NCBI GenBank assembly: GCA_050248955.1
Contig: JBFWRK010000038.1
Span: forward strand, 1 to 16,449
Direction of reading: 5' to 3'
Length of the DNA: 16,449 bases
Source of the DNA: JBFWRK01 sp050248955
GTDB taxonomy: Bacteria; Actinomycetota; Acidimicrobiia; Acidimicrobiales; Ilumatobacteraceae
Translations under genes and position numbers: made by a program
Shown: one piece after another, positions 1-6,347 of the stretch
Position numbering within the stretch: position 1 is the first letter of the stretch
How the letters are laid out: each line of letters starts with the position of its first letter
Notes under the pieces: generated by a model
What the model saw: only the letters and a program-made list of their open reading frames with translations
Told to the model about the DNA's origin: nothing
Databases searched by the model: none

Positions 1-534
1 CCGGCAGACGGCGCGCCGATCACGAGCGAGTACCGGCACGCGAGCGAGCTCGTCGAGGACGTAGCCGCGCACGGTGAGTTCTCGATCGGCGTCGCCGCCC
101 ACCCCGAGCTGCACCCCCGCTCGCCCGATCGCCAGACGGACCGGCAGTTCCTCGCGTCGAAGCTGCGTCTCGCCGACTTCGCGATCACACAGTTCTTCTT
201 CGAGCTCGACCACTACCTCGCGCTCGTCGAGGACCTCTCGGCGTTGGGTGTCGACAAGCCGGTGGTGCCTGGCATCATGCCCGTCACCAACCTGGGTCAG
301 GTCAGTCGCATGGCCGAGATGTCGGGCGCGGCGGTTCCGACGTGGCTCGTCGAGCGGATCGGCAAGGCACGCGACGATCCCGAGGAGTCGGCGCGCATCG
401 GCATCGACATCGCCACCGAGCTCTGTGCCCAGCTGCTCGATGCCGGCGCGCCGGGCCTGCACTTCTACACGCTCAACCGGTCCGGCGCGACCCGCGACAT
501 CTACGCCAACCTCGGTCTTCCCGCCGCGGCCTGA
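1..534 (+). CDS. metF: methylenetetrahydrofolate reductase, C-terminal part (5' end cut by window)
   Basis: The frame is open from base 1 to TGA at 532-534, giving 177 residues. MetF reduces 5,10-methylene-THF to 5-methyl-THF with FAD and NAD(P)H, supplying the methyl group for methionine synthesis in the cytoplasm. The visible part carries several family hallmarks in the right order: FSIGVAAHPELHP, the KLRLADFAITQFFFE strand/helix, PGIMPVTN, and the C-terminal GLHFYTLNRSG that closes the TIM barrel. The N-terminal half, with the catalytic Glu and first FAD contacts, lies outside the window. The protein ends shortly after the LNRS motif, as usual for bacterial MetF. No frameshift is seen. A hairpin follows 6 bases after the stop. 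Confidence 0.93.
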   Translation, partial: PADGAPITSEYRHASELVEDVAAHGEFSIGVAAHPELHPRSPDRQTDRQFLASKLRLADFAITQFFFELDHYLALVEDLSALGVDKPVVPGIMPVTNLGQVSRMAEMSGAAVPTWLVERIGKARDDPEESARIGIDIATELCAQLLDAGAPGLHFYTLNRSGATRDIYANLGLPAAA

Positions 535-540
535 ACCCCT

Positions 541-570
541 CACCCCACCTCCGCTCTGAACGCTGGGGTG
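541..570 (+). terminator. candidate hairpin terminator after metF
   Basis: CACCCCA (541-547) and TGGGGTG (564-570) form a perfect 7-bp stem around a 16-base loop, 6 bases after the metF stop. There is no T-tract, which is common for hairpin terminators of high-GC actinobacteria. It sits between metF and the candidate promoter of the next gene. The role is inferred from position only. Confidence 0.35.
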
Positions 571-612
571 CGGCTGGGGCGAGGATGCCTCGGAATCGGC
601 GGTCGGCGTTGC

Positions 613-618
613 GATACT
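613..618 (+). promoter_or_regulatory. -10 element of a leaderless promoter for the acyltransferase gene
   Basis: GATACT differs from TATACT at one base and ends 7 bases before the ATG at 626. Transcription would therefore start at or beside the start codon. No ribosome binding site precedes the ATG, and no convincing -35 is visible. The same geometry recurs at other starts in this window. Confidence 0.5.
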
Positions 619-625
619 TGCTCTG

Positions 626-2608
626 ATGGCCAAAGCCTGGCCCCCACCGCCATCGCCTCGTAAGGCACCGATCAGTCGGATCCCGTACCTCCCGGGCCTC
701 GACGGTTTGCGCGCGCTCGCAGTGATCGCGGTGATGCTCTACCACGCCGGTGTGTCCTGGATGCCGGGCGGGTTCCTCGGTGTCGAGGTGTTCTTCGTCA
801 TCAGCGGCTACCTCATCACGCTGCTGTTGATCGGCGAGCAGGAGCGGCGGGGCCGGATCAGCCTCCGTGGGTTCTGGGGTCGTCGCGCCCGACGCCTGCT
901 TCCTGCACTGGTCGCGCTGCTGGTTGCGGTCGCCACCTTGTCGGCGGTGCTGCCCTACCTCAGGGAATCGCTGGCAAAGCTGCGCGACGCGCTGTTCTGG
1001 GGGCTCTTCTACGGGAGCAACTGGTTCCAGATCAACGAGAACCTGTCGTACTTCGACAACCAGGGTCGTCCGCAGCTCCTCCGCCACCTCTGGTCACTCG
1101 CGGTCGAGGAGCAGTTCTACATCGTGTGGCCGCTGGTCATGATCGTGGTGCTGCGGATCTTCCGCGAACGGCTGCCGAAGGTCGGCCTCGCGTTCGTCGT
1201 CGCTGCACTGGCATCCACCGTCTGGATGATGGTCCTCTACGACCCGCTGGACCCGAACCGGGTCTACCTCGGCACCGACACCCGGGCGAGCGGACTGTTC
1301 CTCGGCGCCGCGCTCGCGACCGTGTGGCGGCCCTACGCCATCATGCGCAGCCCGTTGCGCGCGAAGGGTCGGGTGCTCGACGCGGTCGGCCTCGCGGGCA
1401 TCGCGCTCCTCGTGCTCACCCACTGGAAGTTCCACGACGTCGTGATCGTCGACGGCGAGGTGCGCGGCTACGACCTGCTGTACCGCGGTGGCTTCCTCGT
1501 GGTCGGGCTCGCCACGACGATGGTCATCGCGTCGGCGACGCACCTGCGCTCGTTCTTCGGCCAGAAGCTGCTCGGCCTCCGGCCGCTGGTCTGGCTCGGC
1601 ACCCGCTCCTACGGCCTGTACCTGTGGCACTGGCCGGTCTTCCAGCTGTTGCGGCCCGGCGCGGTCGACGACGGCGGTGACGTCGACTGGCCGCGGTGGC
1701 TCGTGATGGCAGTGCGGTTCGCCGTCACGTTCGCGCTCACCGAGGTCTCGTTCCGCATGATCGAGCGGCCGTTCCGCGAGCGGACCGTCATGCGCCGGTT
1801 CCGCTCGCTGCGCGCACCGGTGCCTCCCCGCATCGCGATGCGCCGCCGGCGTGCCTTCGTCGGCGCGCTCGTCGTGATGCTCGTGCCGGTGTTCGCCGGC
1901 TACCAGGTCGCGACTGCGAAGGACCGGCCTTCCGAGGTAGAGCAGAGCCTCGCCGCGAACGAAGCGGCCGTCCACGAGCTCGACGATCTCCTCGCATCGA
2001 CCTCGTCGACGCCGACCACGACGACCGACGACGTCGCCGAGTCCGTGGGGGACGGCGCGGCAGGGGTGGACACCACCGTGCCCGTCGTACCCGAGGCGAC
2101 GACGACGACGCCTGTAGCGACCACCACGACAGCAGCACCGGTCGAGCCGATCCCGCTCTTGGCGATCGGCGACTCCGTCATGCTCGGCGCCGCGACGAAA
2201 CTCAGCGAGCAGGGTGTCTGGGTCGACGCGAAGGTGGGCCGGCAGTTCAAGGAGGGCGTCGAGATCGTCACCGCGCTCAACGCCCAGGGACTGCTCGGCG
2301 ACGTCCTCGTCGTGCACCTCGGCAACAACGGCCCCTCGACGCGCGAGCGCTTCGACGAGCTCATGGCGCAAACCACGAACGTCCGCCTCGTGGTCGTCCT
2401 GACCGTGAAGGTGCCGAAGCCGTGGCAGGCTGATGTGAACACGGAGGTGTTCGACCTGCCGAACCGGTACCCGAACGTCCGCCTCATCGACTGGAACGGG
2501 TTGAGTCAAACGCTGGAGGGCATCTTCTACTCGGACGGCATCCACCTGCGCCCAGCCGGTCAGGACTTCTACACCCAGCTCGTGATGCAGACCATCGCCG
2601 CCGGCTGA
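626..2608 (+). CDS. membrane acyltransferase 3 fused to SGNH domain (OatA-type O-acetyltransferase)
   Basis: This 660-residue protein has two modules. Residues 20-400 are an acyltransferase-3 membrane domain of about 10 helices. It has the signature PGLDGLRALAV, a candidate catalytic His40 in LYHAG, FFVISGYLI near residue 60, and SLAVEEQFYIVWPL near residue 160. After a final helix (about 412-425) comes a Thr/Pro/Val-rich extracytoplasmic linker with Thr runs. An SGNH hydrolase-like domain follows: GDS with Ser517, GNN at 566-568, and DGIHL with Asp637 and His640. This architecture matches OatA and related enzymes that move acetyl groups across the membrane onto peptidoglycan or other cell-surface glycans. 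The acceptor cannot be told from sequence. The ATG is chosen because a -10 element lies just upstream. It stands alone between metF and mdh. Confidence 0.88.
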   Translation: MAKAWPPPPSPRKAPISRIPYLPGLDGLRALAVIAVMLYHAGVSWMPGGFLGVEVFFVISGYLITLLLIGEQERRGRISLRGFWGRRARRLLPALVALLVAVATLSAVLPYLRESLAKLRDALFWGLFYGSNWFQINENLSYFDNQGRPQLLRHLWSLAVEEQFYIVWPLVMIVVLRIFRERLPKVGLAFVVAALASTVWMMVLYDPLDPNRVYLGTDTRASGLFLGAALATVWRPYAIMRSPLRAKGRVLDAVGLAGIALLVLTHWKFHDVVIVDGEVRGYDLLYRGGFLVVGLATTMVIASATHLRSFFGQKLLGLRPLVWLGTRSYGLYLWHWPVFQLLRPGAVDDGGDVDWPRWLVMAVRFAVTFALTEVSFRMIERPFRERTVMRRFRSLRAPVPPRIAMRRRRAFVGALVVMLVPVFAGYQVATAKDRPSEVEQSLAANEAAVHELDDLLASTSSTPTTTTDDVAESVGDGAAGVDTTVPVVPEATTTTPVATTTTAAPVEPIPLLAIGDSVMLGAATKLSEQGVWVDAKVGRQFKEGVEIVTALNAQGLLGDVLVVHLGNNGPSTRERFDELMAQTTNVRLVVVLTVKVPKPWQADVNTEVFDLPNRYPNVRLIDWNGLSQTLEGIFYSDGIHLRPAGQDFYTQLVMQTIAAG

Positions 2609-2636
2609 CGGTTTTCCGCCACGGGCGGGGCGGACC

Positions 2637-2642
2637 TACGCT
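2637..2642 (+). promoter_or_regulatory. -10 element of a leaderless promoter for mdh
   Basis: TACGCT ends 7 bases before the mdh ATG at 2650, so the mRNA would begin at the start codon. No Shine-Dalgarno sequence is present. A small hairpin (CCGCC 2616-2620 / GGCGG 2624-2628) lies upstream, where a -35 or an end for the preceding gene would be. The same hexamer precedes the nucleoside phosphorylase gene on the other strand. Confidence 0.55.
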
Positions 2643-2649
2643 CGGCGCC

Positions 2650-3636
2650 ATGACCTCACCCGTTCGTGTCGCGGTCACCGGTGCAGCCGGTCAGATCGGT
2701 TATTCGCTCCTGTTCCGCATCGCGTCCGGCGCCATGCTCGGCCCTGATACGCCGGTGATCCTGCAGCTGCTCGAGATCACCCCGGCGCTGAAGGCACTCG
2801 AGGGCGTGAAGATGGAGCTCGACGACTGCGCGTTCCCGCTCCTCGCCGGCGTGGTGATGTCGGACGACGCGAACGTCGCGTTCGGTGACGCCGAGGTCGC
2901 GCTGCTCGTCGGCGCGATGCCGCGCAAGGCAGGTATGGAGCGCGCCGATCTGCTCACCGCGAACGGTGGCATCTTCAAGCCGCAGGGGCAGGCGCTGTCG
3001 ACGTCGGCGAAGAAGGACGTCAAGATCCTCGTCGTCGGCAACCCTGCGAACACCAACTCGTTGATCGCCCAGCAGAACGCCCCCGGCCTGGACCCCGGAC
3101 GGTTCACGGCGATGACCCGCCTCGACCACAACCGCGCCACGACGCAGATCGCGCAGAAGCTCGGCGCCACCGTTGCCGACGTGCGGAAGATGACGATCTG
3201 GGGCAACCACTCGACGACGCAGTACCCGGACCTCTTCCATTGCGAGGTCAATGGCAAGAACGCGTACGAAGCGGTCAACGACCACGCATGGGTGGACGGC
3301 ACGTTCATCCCGACGGTCGCCAAGCGCGGTGCGGCGGTCATCGAGGCTCGGGGCGCGTCGTCGGCGGCGTCCGCTGCGAACGCCGCGATCGATCACGTCC
3401 GCTCGTGGACGCTCGGCACGGCCGAGGGCGACTGGGTGTCGATGGCAGTGCCGTCGGACGGCAGCTACGGCATCCCCGAAGGTGTGATCTCGAGCTTCCC
3501 CTGCGTGTGCAAGGACGGGAAGTACGAGATCGTCCAGGGCCTCGAGATCGACGACTACTCGCGCGCCAAGATCGACGCGTCGGCAGCCGAGCTCGTCGAG
3601 GAGCGCGATGCCGTGGGAGAGCTCGGCCTGATCTGA
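2650..3636 (+). CDS. mdh: malate dehydrogenase (NAD-dependent, cytosolic type)
   Basis: This 328-residue enzyme interconverts malate and oxaloacetate with NAD(H) in the TCA cycle, in the cytoplasm. The Rossmann nucleotide loop GAAGQIG is at residues 11-17. The mobile-loop region AMPRKAGMERADLL carries substrate-binding Arg92. The catalytic pair is Asp159 in TRLDHNRA and His187 in WGNHSTTQYPD. The C-terminal PEGVISSFP stretch is also typical. Length and motif spacing fit the cytosolic-type MDH group (Thermus and actinobacterial enzymes), not the mitochondrial/E. coli type. The upstream -10 at 2637-2642 supports the ATG at 2650. The gene converges on the nucleoside phosphorylase gene, and its TGA lies inside a shared hairpin. 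Confidence 0.96.
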   Translation: MTSPVRVAVTGAAGQIGYSLLFRIASGAMLGPDTPVILQLLEITPALKALEGVKMELDDCAFPLLAGVVMSDDANVAFGDAEVALLVGAMPRKAGMERADLLTANGGIFKPQGQALSTSAKKDVKILVVGNPANTNSLIAQQNAPGLDPGRFTAMTRLDHNRATTQIAQKLGATVADVRKMTIWGNHSTTQYPDLFHCEVNGKNAYEAVNDHAWVDGTFIPTVAKRGAAVIEARGASSAASAANAAIDHVRSWTLGTAEGDWVSMAVPSDGSYGIPEGVISSFPCVCKDGKYEIVQGLEIDDYSRAKIDASAAELVEERDAVGELGLI

Positions 3637-3656
3637 CCGGAGACTGATCCGGTCAG
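3633..3656. terminator. bidirectional hairpin terminator containing both stop codons
   Basis: CTGACCGG (3633-3640) and CCGGTCAG (3649-3656) form a perfect 8-bp stem, extended to 9 bp by A3641-T3648, with a 6-base loop. The left arm contains the TGA of mdh (3634-3636). The right arm contains the complement of the TGA of the convergent phosphorylase gene (3653-3655). It is symmetrical and can serve transcripts from both sides. There is no T-tract. Confidence 0.55.
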
Positions 3657-4363
3657 CTGACGACCACGCGGCAGGCGAGCTGCATCATCTGGTCGACGCC
3701 CTGCTTGAGCTCCTCGTCGCTGATCCGCTCGGAGCCGGTGTCGCCGATGATGTCGCTCACGGTCATCATCGCGACGGCTTCGATCTGCTTCACCGCGGCA
3801 ATGGCGTACATCATCGCCGCCTCCATCTCGACGCCGAGGTGGCCGAGACGTTTCCAGCGACCGATCGACGTCGTGTCCGGGTCGTAGAACAACCCGCTCG
3901 TGACGATCGAGCCGACGTGCACGCGTGCGCCGGACTCGCGGCTCATCCGCGCCGCGGTCTCCACGAGCTGCCACGTGGCGGTCGGTGCGTAGCCGGCCAT
4001 GTCCGCGTACCGGAACGTGGTCTGGTCGTCCGACGAGGCGCTCACGGCGACGATCGTGTCGGCCATCCGCAGGTGGGGTTGTATCCCCCCGCACGTGCCG
4101 ACGCGCATCAGCCGGGTGGCACCGAGCATGACGAGCTCCTCGAAGACTATGCCCGAGCTCGGTGCGCCCATGCCGGTCGTCTGCACGGAGATCGGCTTGC
4201 CCTCGAACGTGCCCGTGAAGCCGAGCATCCCACGCTCCTCGTTGACGCTCCGGAAGCCCGGGTCGAAGAACGTCTCGGCGATGTACCGGGCACGGCGGGG
4301 GTCACCGGGACACAACACGTTCGGGGCGTAGTCGCCGGGCTCGGCGCGCAGGTGGATCGGCAT
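3653..4363 (-). CDS. deoD: purine nucleoside phosphorylase, DeoD type (nucleoside phosphorylase family)
   Basis: This 236-residue protein aligns by eye along its whole length with E. coli DeoD. It cleaves purine (deoxy)nucleosides with phosphate to base plus (deoxy)ribose-1-phosphate, in salvage. His4 and the GDPRRARYIAE loop (Gly20, Arg24) match the subunit-bridging and phosphate sites. RVGTCGG carries the phosphate Arg at about 87, with Thr where DeoD usually has Ser90. LGVEMEAA carries the ribose-binding Glu, and TVSDI carries the candidate catalytic Asp. The frame is open upstream to 4429, but the extra 22 residues do not resemble the family. A -10 element sits just before 4363, so that ATG is preferred. 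Uridine phosphorylase specificity cannot be fully excluded. Confidence 0.88.
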   Translation of the reverse strand: MPIHLRAEPGDYAPNVLCPGDPRRARYIAETFFDPGFRSVNEERGMLGFTGTFEGKPISVQTTGMGAPSSGIVFEELVMLGATRLMRVGTCGGIQPHLRMADTIVAVSASSDDQTTFRYADMAGYAPTATWQLVETAARMSRESGARVHVGSIVTSGLFYDPDTTSIGRWKRLGHLGVEMEAAMMYAIAAVKQIEAVAMMTVSDIIGDTGSERISDEELKQGVDQMMQLACRVVVS

Positions 4364-4369
4364 GCGACG

Positions 4370-4375
4370 AGCGTA
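4370..4375 (-). promoter_or_regulatory. -10 element of a leaderless promoter for deoD
   Basis: On the - strand this reads TACGCT and ends 6 bases before the ATG at 4363, placing +1 on the start codon. It is the same hexamer, at nearly the same distance, as in front of mdh. No ribosome binding site is seen. Confidence 0.55.
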
Positions 4376-4463
4376 CGTCAGCGCTCGCGGACCGGTGGCG
4401 GCCGTCGTGGCGTCTGTGCGCTGGGTCAAACGGATTCGCTGACAACAATCGGGGGTGCTGAAA

Positions 4464-4634
4464 CCCGGGGCCGAGTGCTGGTGCGAGGCCGTGATCGGGC
4501 CGACGAGACCCCAGCCACGCCGGTTCTTTGCTCAGCCGCGTCACCAGCCGCGGTCTGTGATCGGGCGAGGTCGTTGGATGTCCGGATGGGAGCGGAGAAC
4601 CGGTGGGGAGTCGTCGGCGAGCAGAGAACCCGGG
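4464..4634 (+). ncRNA. candidate structured RNA (long imperfect hairpin)
   Basis: This region lies in a 341-base stretch with no convincing gene. Nested pairings close one long hairpin. From outside in they are: CCCGGG (4464-4469 with 4629-4634); GCCGACGA 4499-4506 with TCGTCGGC 4611-4618 (8 bp); CCCCA 4509-4513 with TGGGG 4604-4608 (5 bp); and a 14-bp stem 4520-4533 with 4590-4603. Inside is a small hairpin, CCGCG 4536-4540 / CGCGG 4549-4553. Two of the 14 pairs are U-G wobbles (4528-4595, 4529-4594) on the + strand, but would be A-C mismatches if the - strand were transcribed, so + is favoured. A possible weak -10 is AACAAT at 4444-4449. Size and rod shape recall 6S-type RNA, but I see no feature that proves this. 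It does not look like tRNA, tmRNA, SRP RNA or RNase P RNA. The outer CCCGGG pairing is the weakest part. Confidence 0.45.
4590..4633 (+). repeat. tandem imperfect repeat GAGC(RR)AGAACC(C)GG, with a distant inverted copy
   Basis: GAGCGGAGAACCGG (4590-4603) and GAGCAGAGAACCCGG (4619-4633) are near-identical direct repeats 29 bases apart. CCGGTTCTTTGCTC (4520-4533) is complementary to both, allowing G-U pairs and one bulged C for the second. The left arm can therefore pair with only one of the two at a time. Confidence 0.6.
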
Positions 4635-4656
4635 GATGGCGGGGACCCGGCGGACT

Positions 4657-4674
4657 GGGCCGCGCGTCGGGCCC
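4657..4674. terminator. candidate hairpin between the RNA region and the Fpg gene
   Basis: GGGCC (4657-4661) and GGCCC (4670-4674) form a 5-bp stem with an 8-base loop. It lies 30 bases beyond the Fpg-family stop codon (- strand) and 22 bases after the candidate RNA hairpin (+ strand), so it could end either transcript. The stem is short and there is no T-tract. Confidence 0.25.
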
Positions 4675-4704
4675 GCAGCCCCCTGGGGGGAAATGAGCTC
4701 CGGT

Positions 4705-5544
4705 TTACTTCAGAAATTTGGAGGTGGTGTTGTCGGCGAGGATCTTGCCGTTGGTCTGGCAGGTGGGGCAGTAGCTCACGGTGTAGCTCGAGTACTCGAC
4801 CTCGCGGATCCGGTCGCCGCAGACCGGGCACGGTTCGCCGGTCCGCTTGTGGACACCCCCTGGTCGGTCGGCCGACGAGCTCATGTCCGGGCGAGTGCGC
4901 TCGTAGGCGAGCCCCTCGGCGATGGCATCTCGGATCGCCGTCGCCACGGCTTCCGCTCCGATCGAGCCCAGCTTGCCCGTGTTCGCGAACGGTGAGATCT
5001 TCGCTCGATGGCACACCTCGTTCGCGAGGCGCCGGCCGATCCCGGCGATCGCTTTCTGGTCGCGCAGGAAGCCGTGCAACCGCATCGGGAACTCGGCGAA
5101 CCGAGCCGCGAGCACGACGGCGTCGAGCTGGTCCGCTTCGGGGCCGAGCCGGTCGAGCGGTGGCGACGTCAGCGCGGTCCCGGTCGGCACGCACCAGACA
5201 CCCGCGCGTCGCTCGGTGCCCGCCTCCGTGAGGAGGAGCGCCCTGCCGTCCTCGAAGAGGAAGCGCGCCTGTCCGCCGCGTGGCTTGGCCGACTGCTTCT
5301 CGTCGACGAGCAGCCGCCCGCCCTGCATCAGGTGCACGACGAAGGTCGTCGGGGCGAACTCGAGGAGGAGGTACTTGCCCCGCCGCCCGACCCGCCCGAG
5401 CGGCGAGCCGTAAGCCGAGTCAGGGGCCGGCACGGCCGTCTTCAGCGCGGTGAAGGTGATCGGCACGAACCGCTGCAGCACCGCGCCGGCGAAGGCCTCG
5501 CTCAGGCGCTCGGCGTGCGCTTGTACCTCGGGGAGCTCGGGCAT
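4705..5544 (-). CDS. Fpg/Nei-family DNA glycosylase/AP lyase
   Basis: This 279-residue base-excision repair enzyme starts MPELPEV. That gives the mature N-terminal Pro2 nucleophile and Glu3, and Lys57 in GRRGKYLL is at the position used by Fpg. The helix-two-turn-helix region reads RDQKAIAGIGRRLANEV. A C-terminal zinc finger has CPVC and CPTC pairs. Fpg removes 8-oxoguanine and formamidopyrimidines and nicks the abasic site. Two features differ from classical Fpg: the GxGN Asn of the H2TH motif is Arg here, and about 15 residues follow the last zinc-finger Gln (NGKILADNTTSKFLK). The exact substrate is therefore uncertain and I give no gene symbol. It starts 13 bases after the SCP2-domain gene, probably as the second gene of that transcript. 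No strong ribosome binding site is visible. Confidence 0.87.
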   Translation of the reverse strand: MPELPEVQAHAERLSEAFAGAVLQRFVPITFTALKTAVPAPDSAYGSPLGRVGRRGKYLLLEFAPTTFVVHLMQGGRLLVDEKQSAKPRGGQARFLFEDGRALLLTEAGTERRAGVWCVPTGTALTSPPLDRLGPEADQLDAVVLAARFAEFPMRLHGFLRDQKAIAGIGRRLANEVCHRAKISPFANTGKLGSIGAEAVATAIRDAIAEGLAYERTRPDMSSSADRPGGVHKRTGEPCPVCGDRIREVEYSSYTVSYCPTCQTNGKILADNTTSKFLK

Positions 5545-5557
5545 CGCGGTGTCGGCC

Positions 5558-5950
5558 TCACTCGTACGTCGTCGTCGGTTGCACCGCGCCGAACACGGCG
5601 TCGAGCGCGGCGAACACGGGCTCGTTCGCCATCAGCACGCCGTGGTCGCCGGTGAGCCGGATCCGGCCTTTGATGAAGGCCTCCTGTGCGTTCAGCTCGC
5701 CGGTGGCCACGGCGACGGCTGTGTCCCAGTCCTCGTCGAAGCGGACGTCCTCGGGGTGCGCCGGGCCGGCGCCGAAGCTCGCCGAGCCATCGCCGACCTG
5801 CAGGTGGTAGACGACCTCACCCTCGGGTCCGTCGGTGATCACCTGGGTCACGCCGATCGCGGTCGTCGACGCGAGATCGCGCAGCGCGTCGCTCGCCGCG
5901 ACCTCGGCGGTGAGGGCATCGATCCAGTCCAAGCTGAGATAGCGGGGCAC
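5558..5950 (-). CDS. small SCP2 (sterol carrier) domain protein
   Basis: This is a 130-residue protein from GTG 5950. The pattern fits the SCP2 lipid-binding fold: a helical start (LDWIDALTAEVAASDALRDLA), a strand pair around VTQVITDGPEGEVVYHLQV, an acidic segment with FDEDWDTAVAVATGELNAQEAFIKGRIRLTGD, and a hydrophobic closing helix. Many actinobacterial proteins with a lone SCP2 domain are of unknown ligand; a lipid or acyl-CoA role is inference. The frame is open far upstream (to 6385), but that extension is antisense to a better gene and reads as low-quality sequence. Homology begins near the GTG. It is followed after 13 bases by the Fpg-family gene and is divergent from the PEP-swivel gene. 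Confidence 0.7.
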   Translation of the reverse strand: MPRYLSLDWIDALTAEVAASDALRDLASTTAIGVTQVITDGPEGEVVYHLQVGDGSASFGAGPAHPEDVRFDEDWDTAVAVATGELNAQEAFIKGRIRLTGDHGVLMANEPVFAALDAVFGAVQPTTTYE

Positions 5951-5957
5951 GGCCTCG

Positions 5958-5963
5958 TAGTCT
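5958..5963 (+). promoter_or_regulatory. -10 element for the PEP-swivel gene (leaderless)
   Basis: TAGTCT fits TANNNT and ends 8 bases before GTG 5972. The whole gap to the divergent GTG at 5950 is only 21 bases, so there is no room for an untranslated leader on either side. Confidence 0.5.
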
Positions 5964-5964
5964 G
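5959..5964 (-). promoter_or_regulatory. -10-like element for the SCP2 gene, overlapping the + strand one
   Basis: On the - strand 5964-5959 reads CAGACT. It keeps the A2 and T6 of the -10 consensus and ends 8 bases before GTG 5950. It shares five base pairs with the + strand hexamer, so the two promoters would be mirror images. The first base is weak (C for T). Confidence 0.35.
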
Positions 5965-5971
5965 CCGCATC

Positions 5972-6316
5972 GTGCAGGAGATCGGACGAGGAACCAAGGT
6001 GTTCGACGCCGCGCCCGTGCGGGGACGGTGGAAGGCGATGGAGACACCGGAGGACGTGCTGGATCTGATGGACGCCGGCGCGCACGGTGTCGTCGCACTC
6101 GTGCGCGATGCCGGGGCGACGTTCCTCGCGCCGATCTACCACGAGCTCACCGCCGTCGTCTGCGCCGCGGGCACCCCCCGATCGCACATCGGCATCGTCA
6201 GCCGCGAGTTCCAGGTGCCGTGCGTGATGGCGTGCGCGTTCCCGGGGGGCGAACCGGCGGACGGTGCCGAGATCGAGGTGGACTGCAGCGGTGAGGCAGG
6301 CGTCGTCCGTGGGTGA
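5972..6316 (+). CDS. isolated PEP-utilising-enzyme mobile (phosphohistidine swivel) domain
   Basis: This 114-residue protein consists of little more than the swivelling phosphohistidine domain found in PEP synthase, pyruvate phosphate dikinase, enzyme I and rifampicin phosphotransferase. The signature is GTPRSHIGIVSREFQVPCV with His72 as phospho-acceptor, followed by the usual glycine-containing turn and acidic close (DGAEIEVDCSGEAGVV). In the large enzymes this domain carries phosphate between an ATP-grasp domain and a second active site. Neither domain is fused here and no ATP-grasp gene is visible nearby. GTG 5972 is chosen from the -10 just upstream. It is followed 43 bases later by the unknown 377-residue gene, suggesting they work together. 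The substrate is unknown. Confidence 0.75.
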   Translation: MQEIGRGTKVFDAAPVRGRWKAMETPEDVLDLMDAGAHGVVALVRDAGATFLAPIYHELTAVVCAAGTPRSHIGIVSREFQVPCVMACAFPGGEPADGAEIEVDCSGEAGVVRG

Positions 6317-6347
6317 GCCCGGTGGTGAGCGAGACGCCGGGCCGCGT

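Noticed and set aside
1990..2150. ACG/ACC-rich simple repeat in the acyltransferase gene
   Set aside because: It encodes the Thr-rich extracytoplasmic linker between the two domains, with no independent element.
1094..2545. 483-residue open frame on the - strand opposite the acyltransferase gene
   Set aside because: It is antisense to a clearly conserved gene, with low-complexity His/Arg/Asp/Glu content and no promoter or ribosome binding site.
2616..2628. Small hairpin CCGCC/GGCGG with an adjacent TTTT as a terminator
   Set aside because: The T-run is on the wrong side of the stem for + strand termination, the stem is only 5 bp, and it overlaps the mdh promoter region.
4364..4429. 22-residue N-terminal extension of the nucleoside phosphorylase
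   Set aside because: The extension does not resemble the family, whose N-terminus (MPxHxxAExGD) begins at 4363, directly after a -10 element.
4441..4704. Known housekeeping RNA (tmRNA, RNase P, SRP, tRNA) or a cobalamin-type riboswitch
   Set aside because: I looked for the tRNA-like end, the RNase P core, the SRP GGAAG-type loop and the B12 box and found none. Any 6S relationship is left as a hypothesis.
4455..5231. 258-residue + strand frame through the RNA region and into the Fpg-family gene
   Set aside because: The product is Arg/Ser-rich with no motif. More than half is antisense to the Fpg-family gene, and the first part follows RNA-like pairing instead of codon bias.
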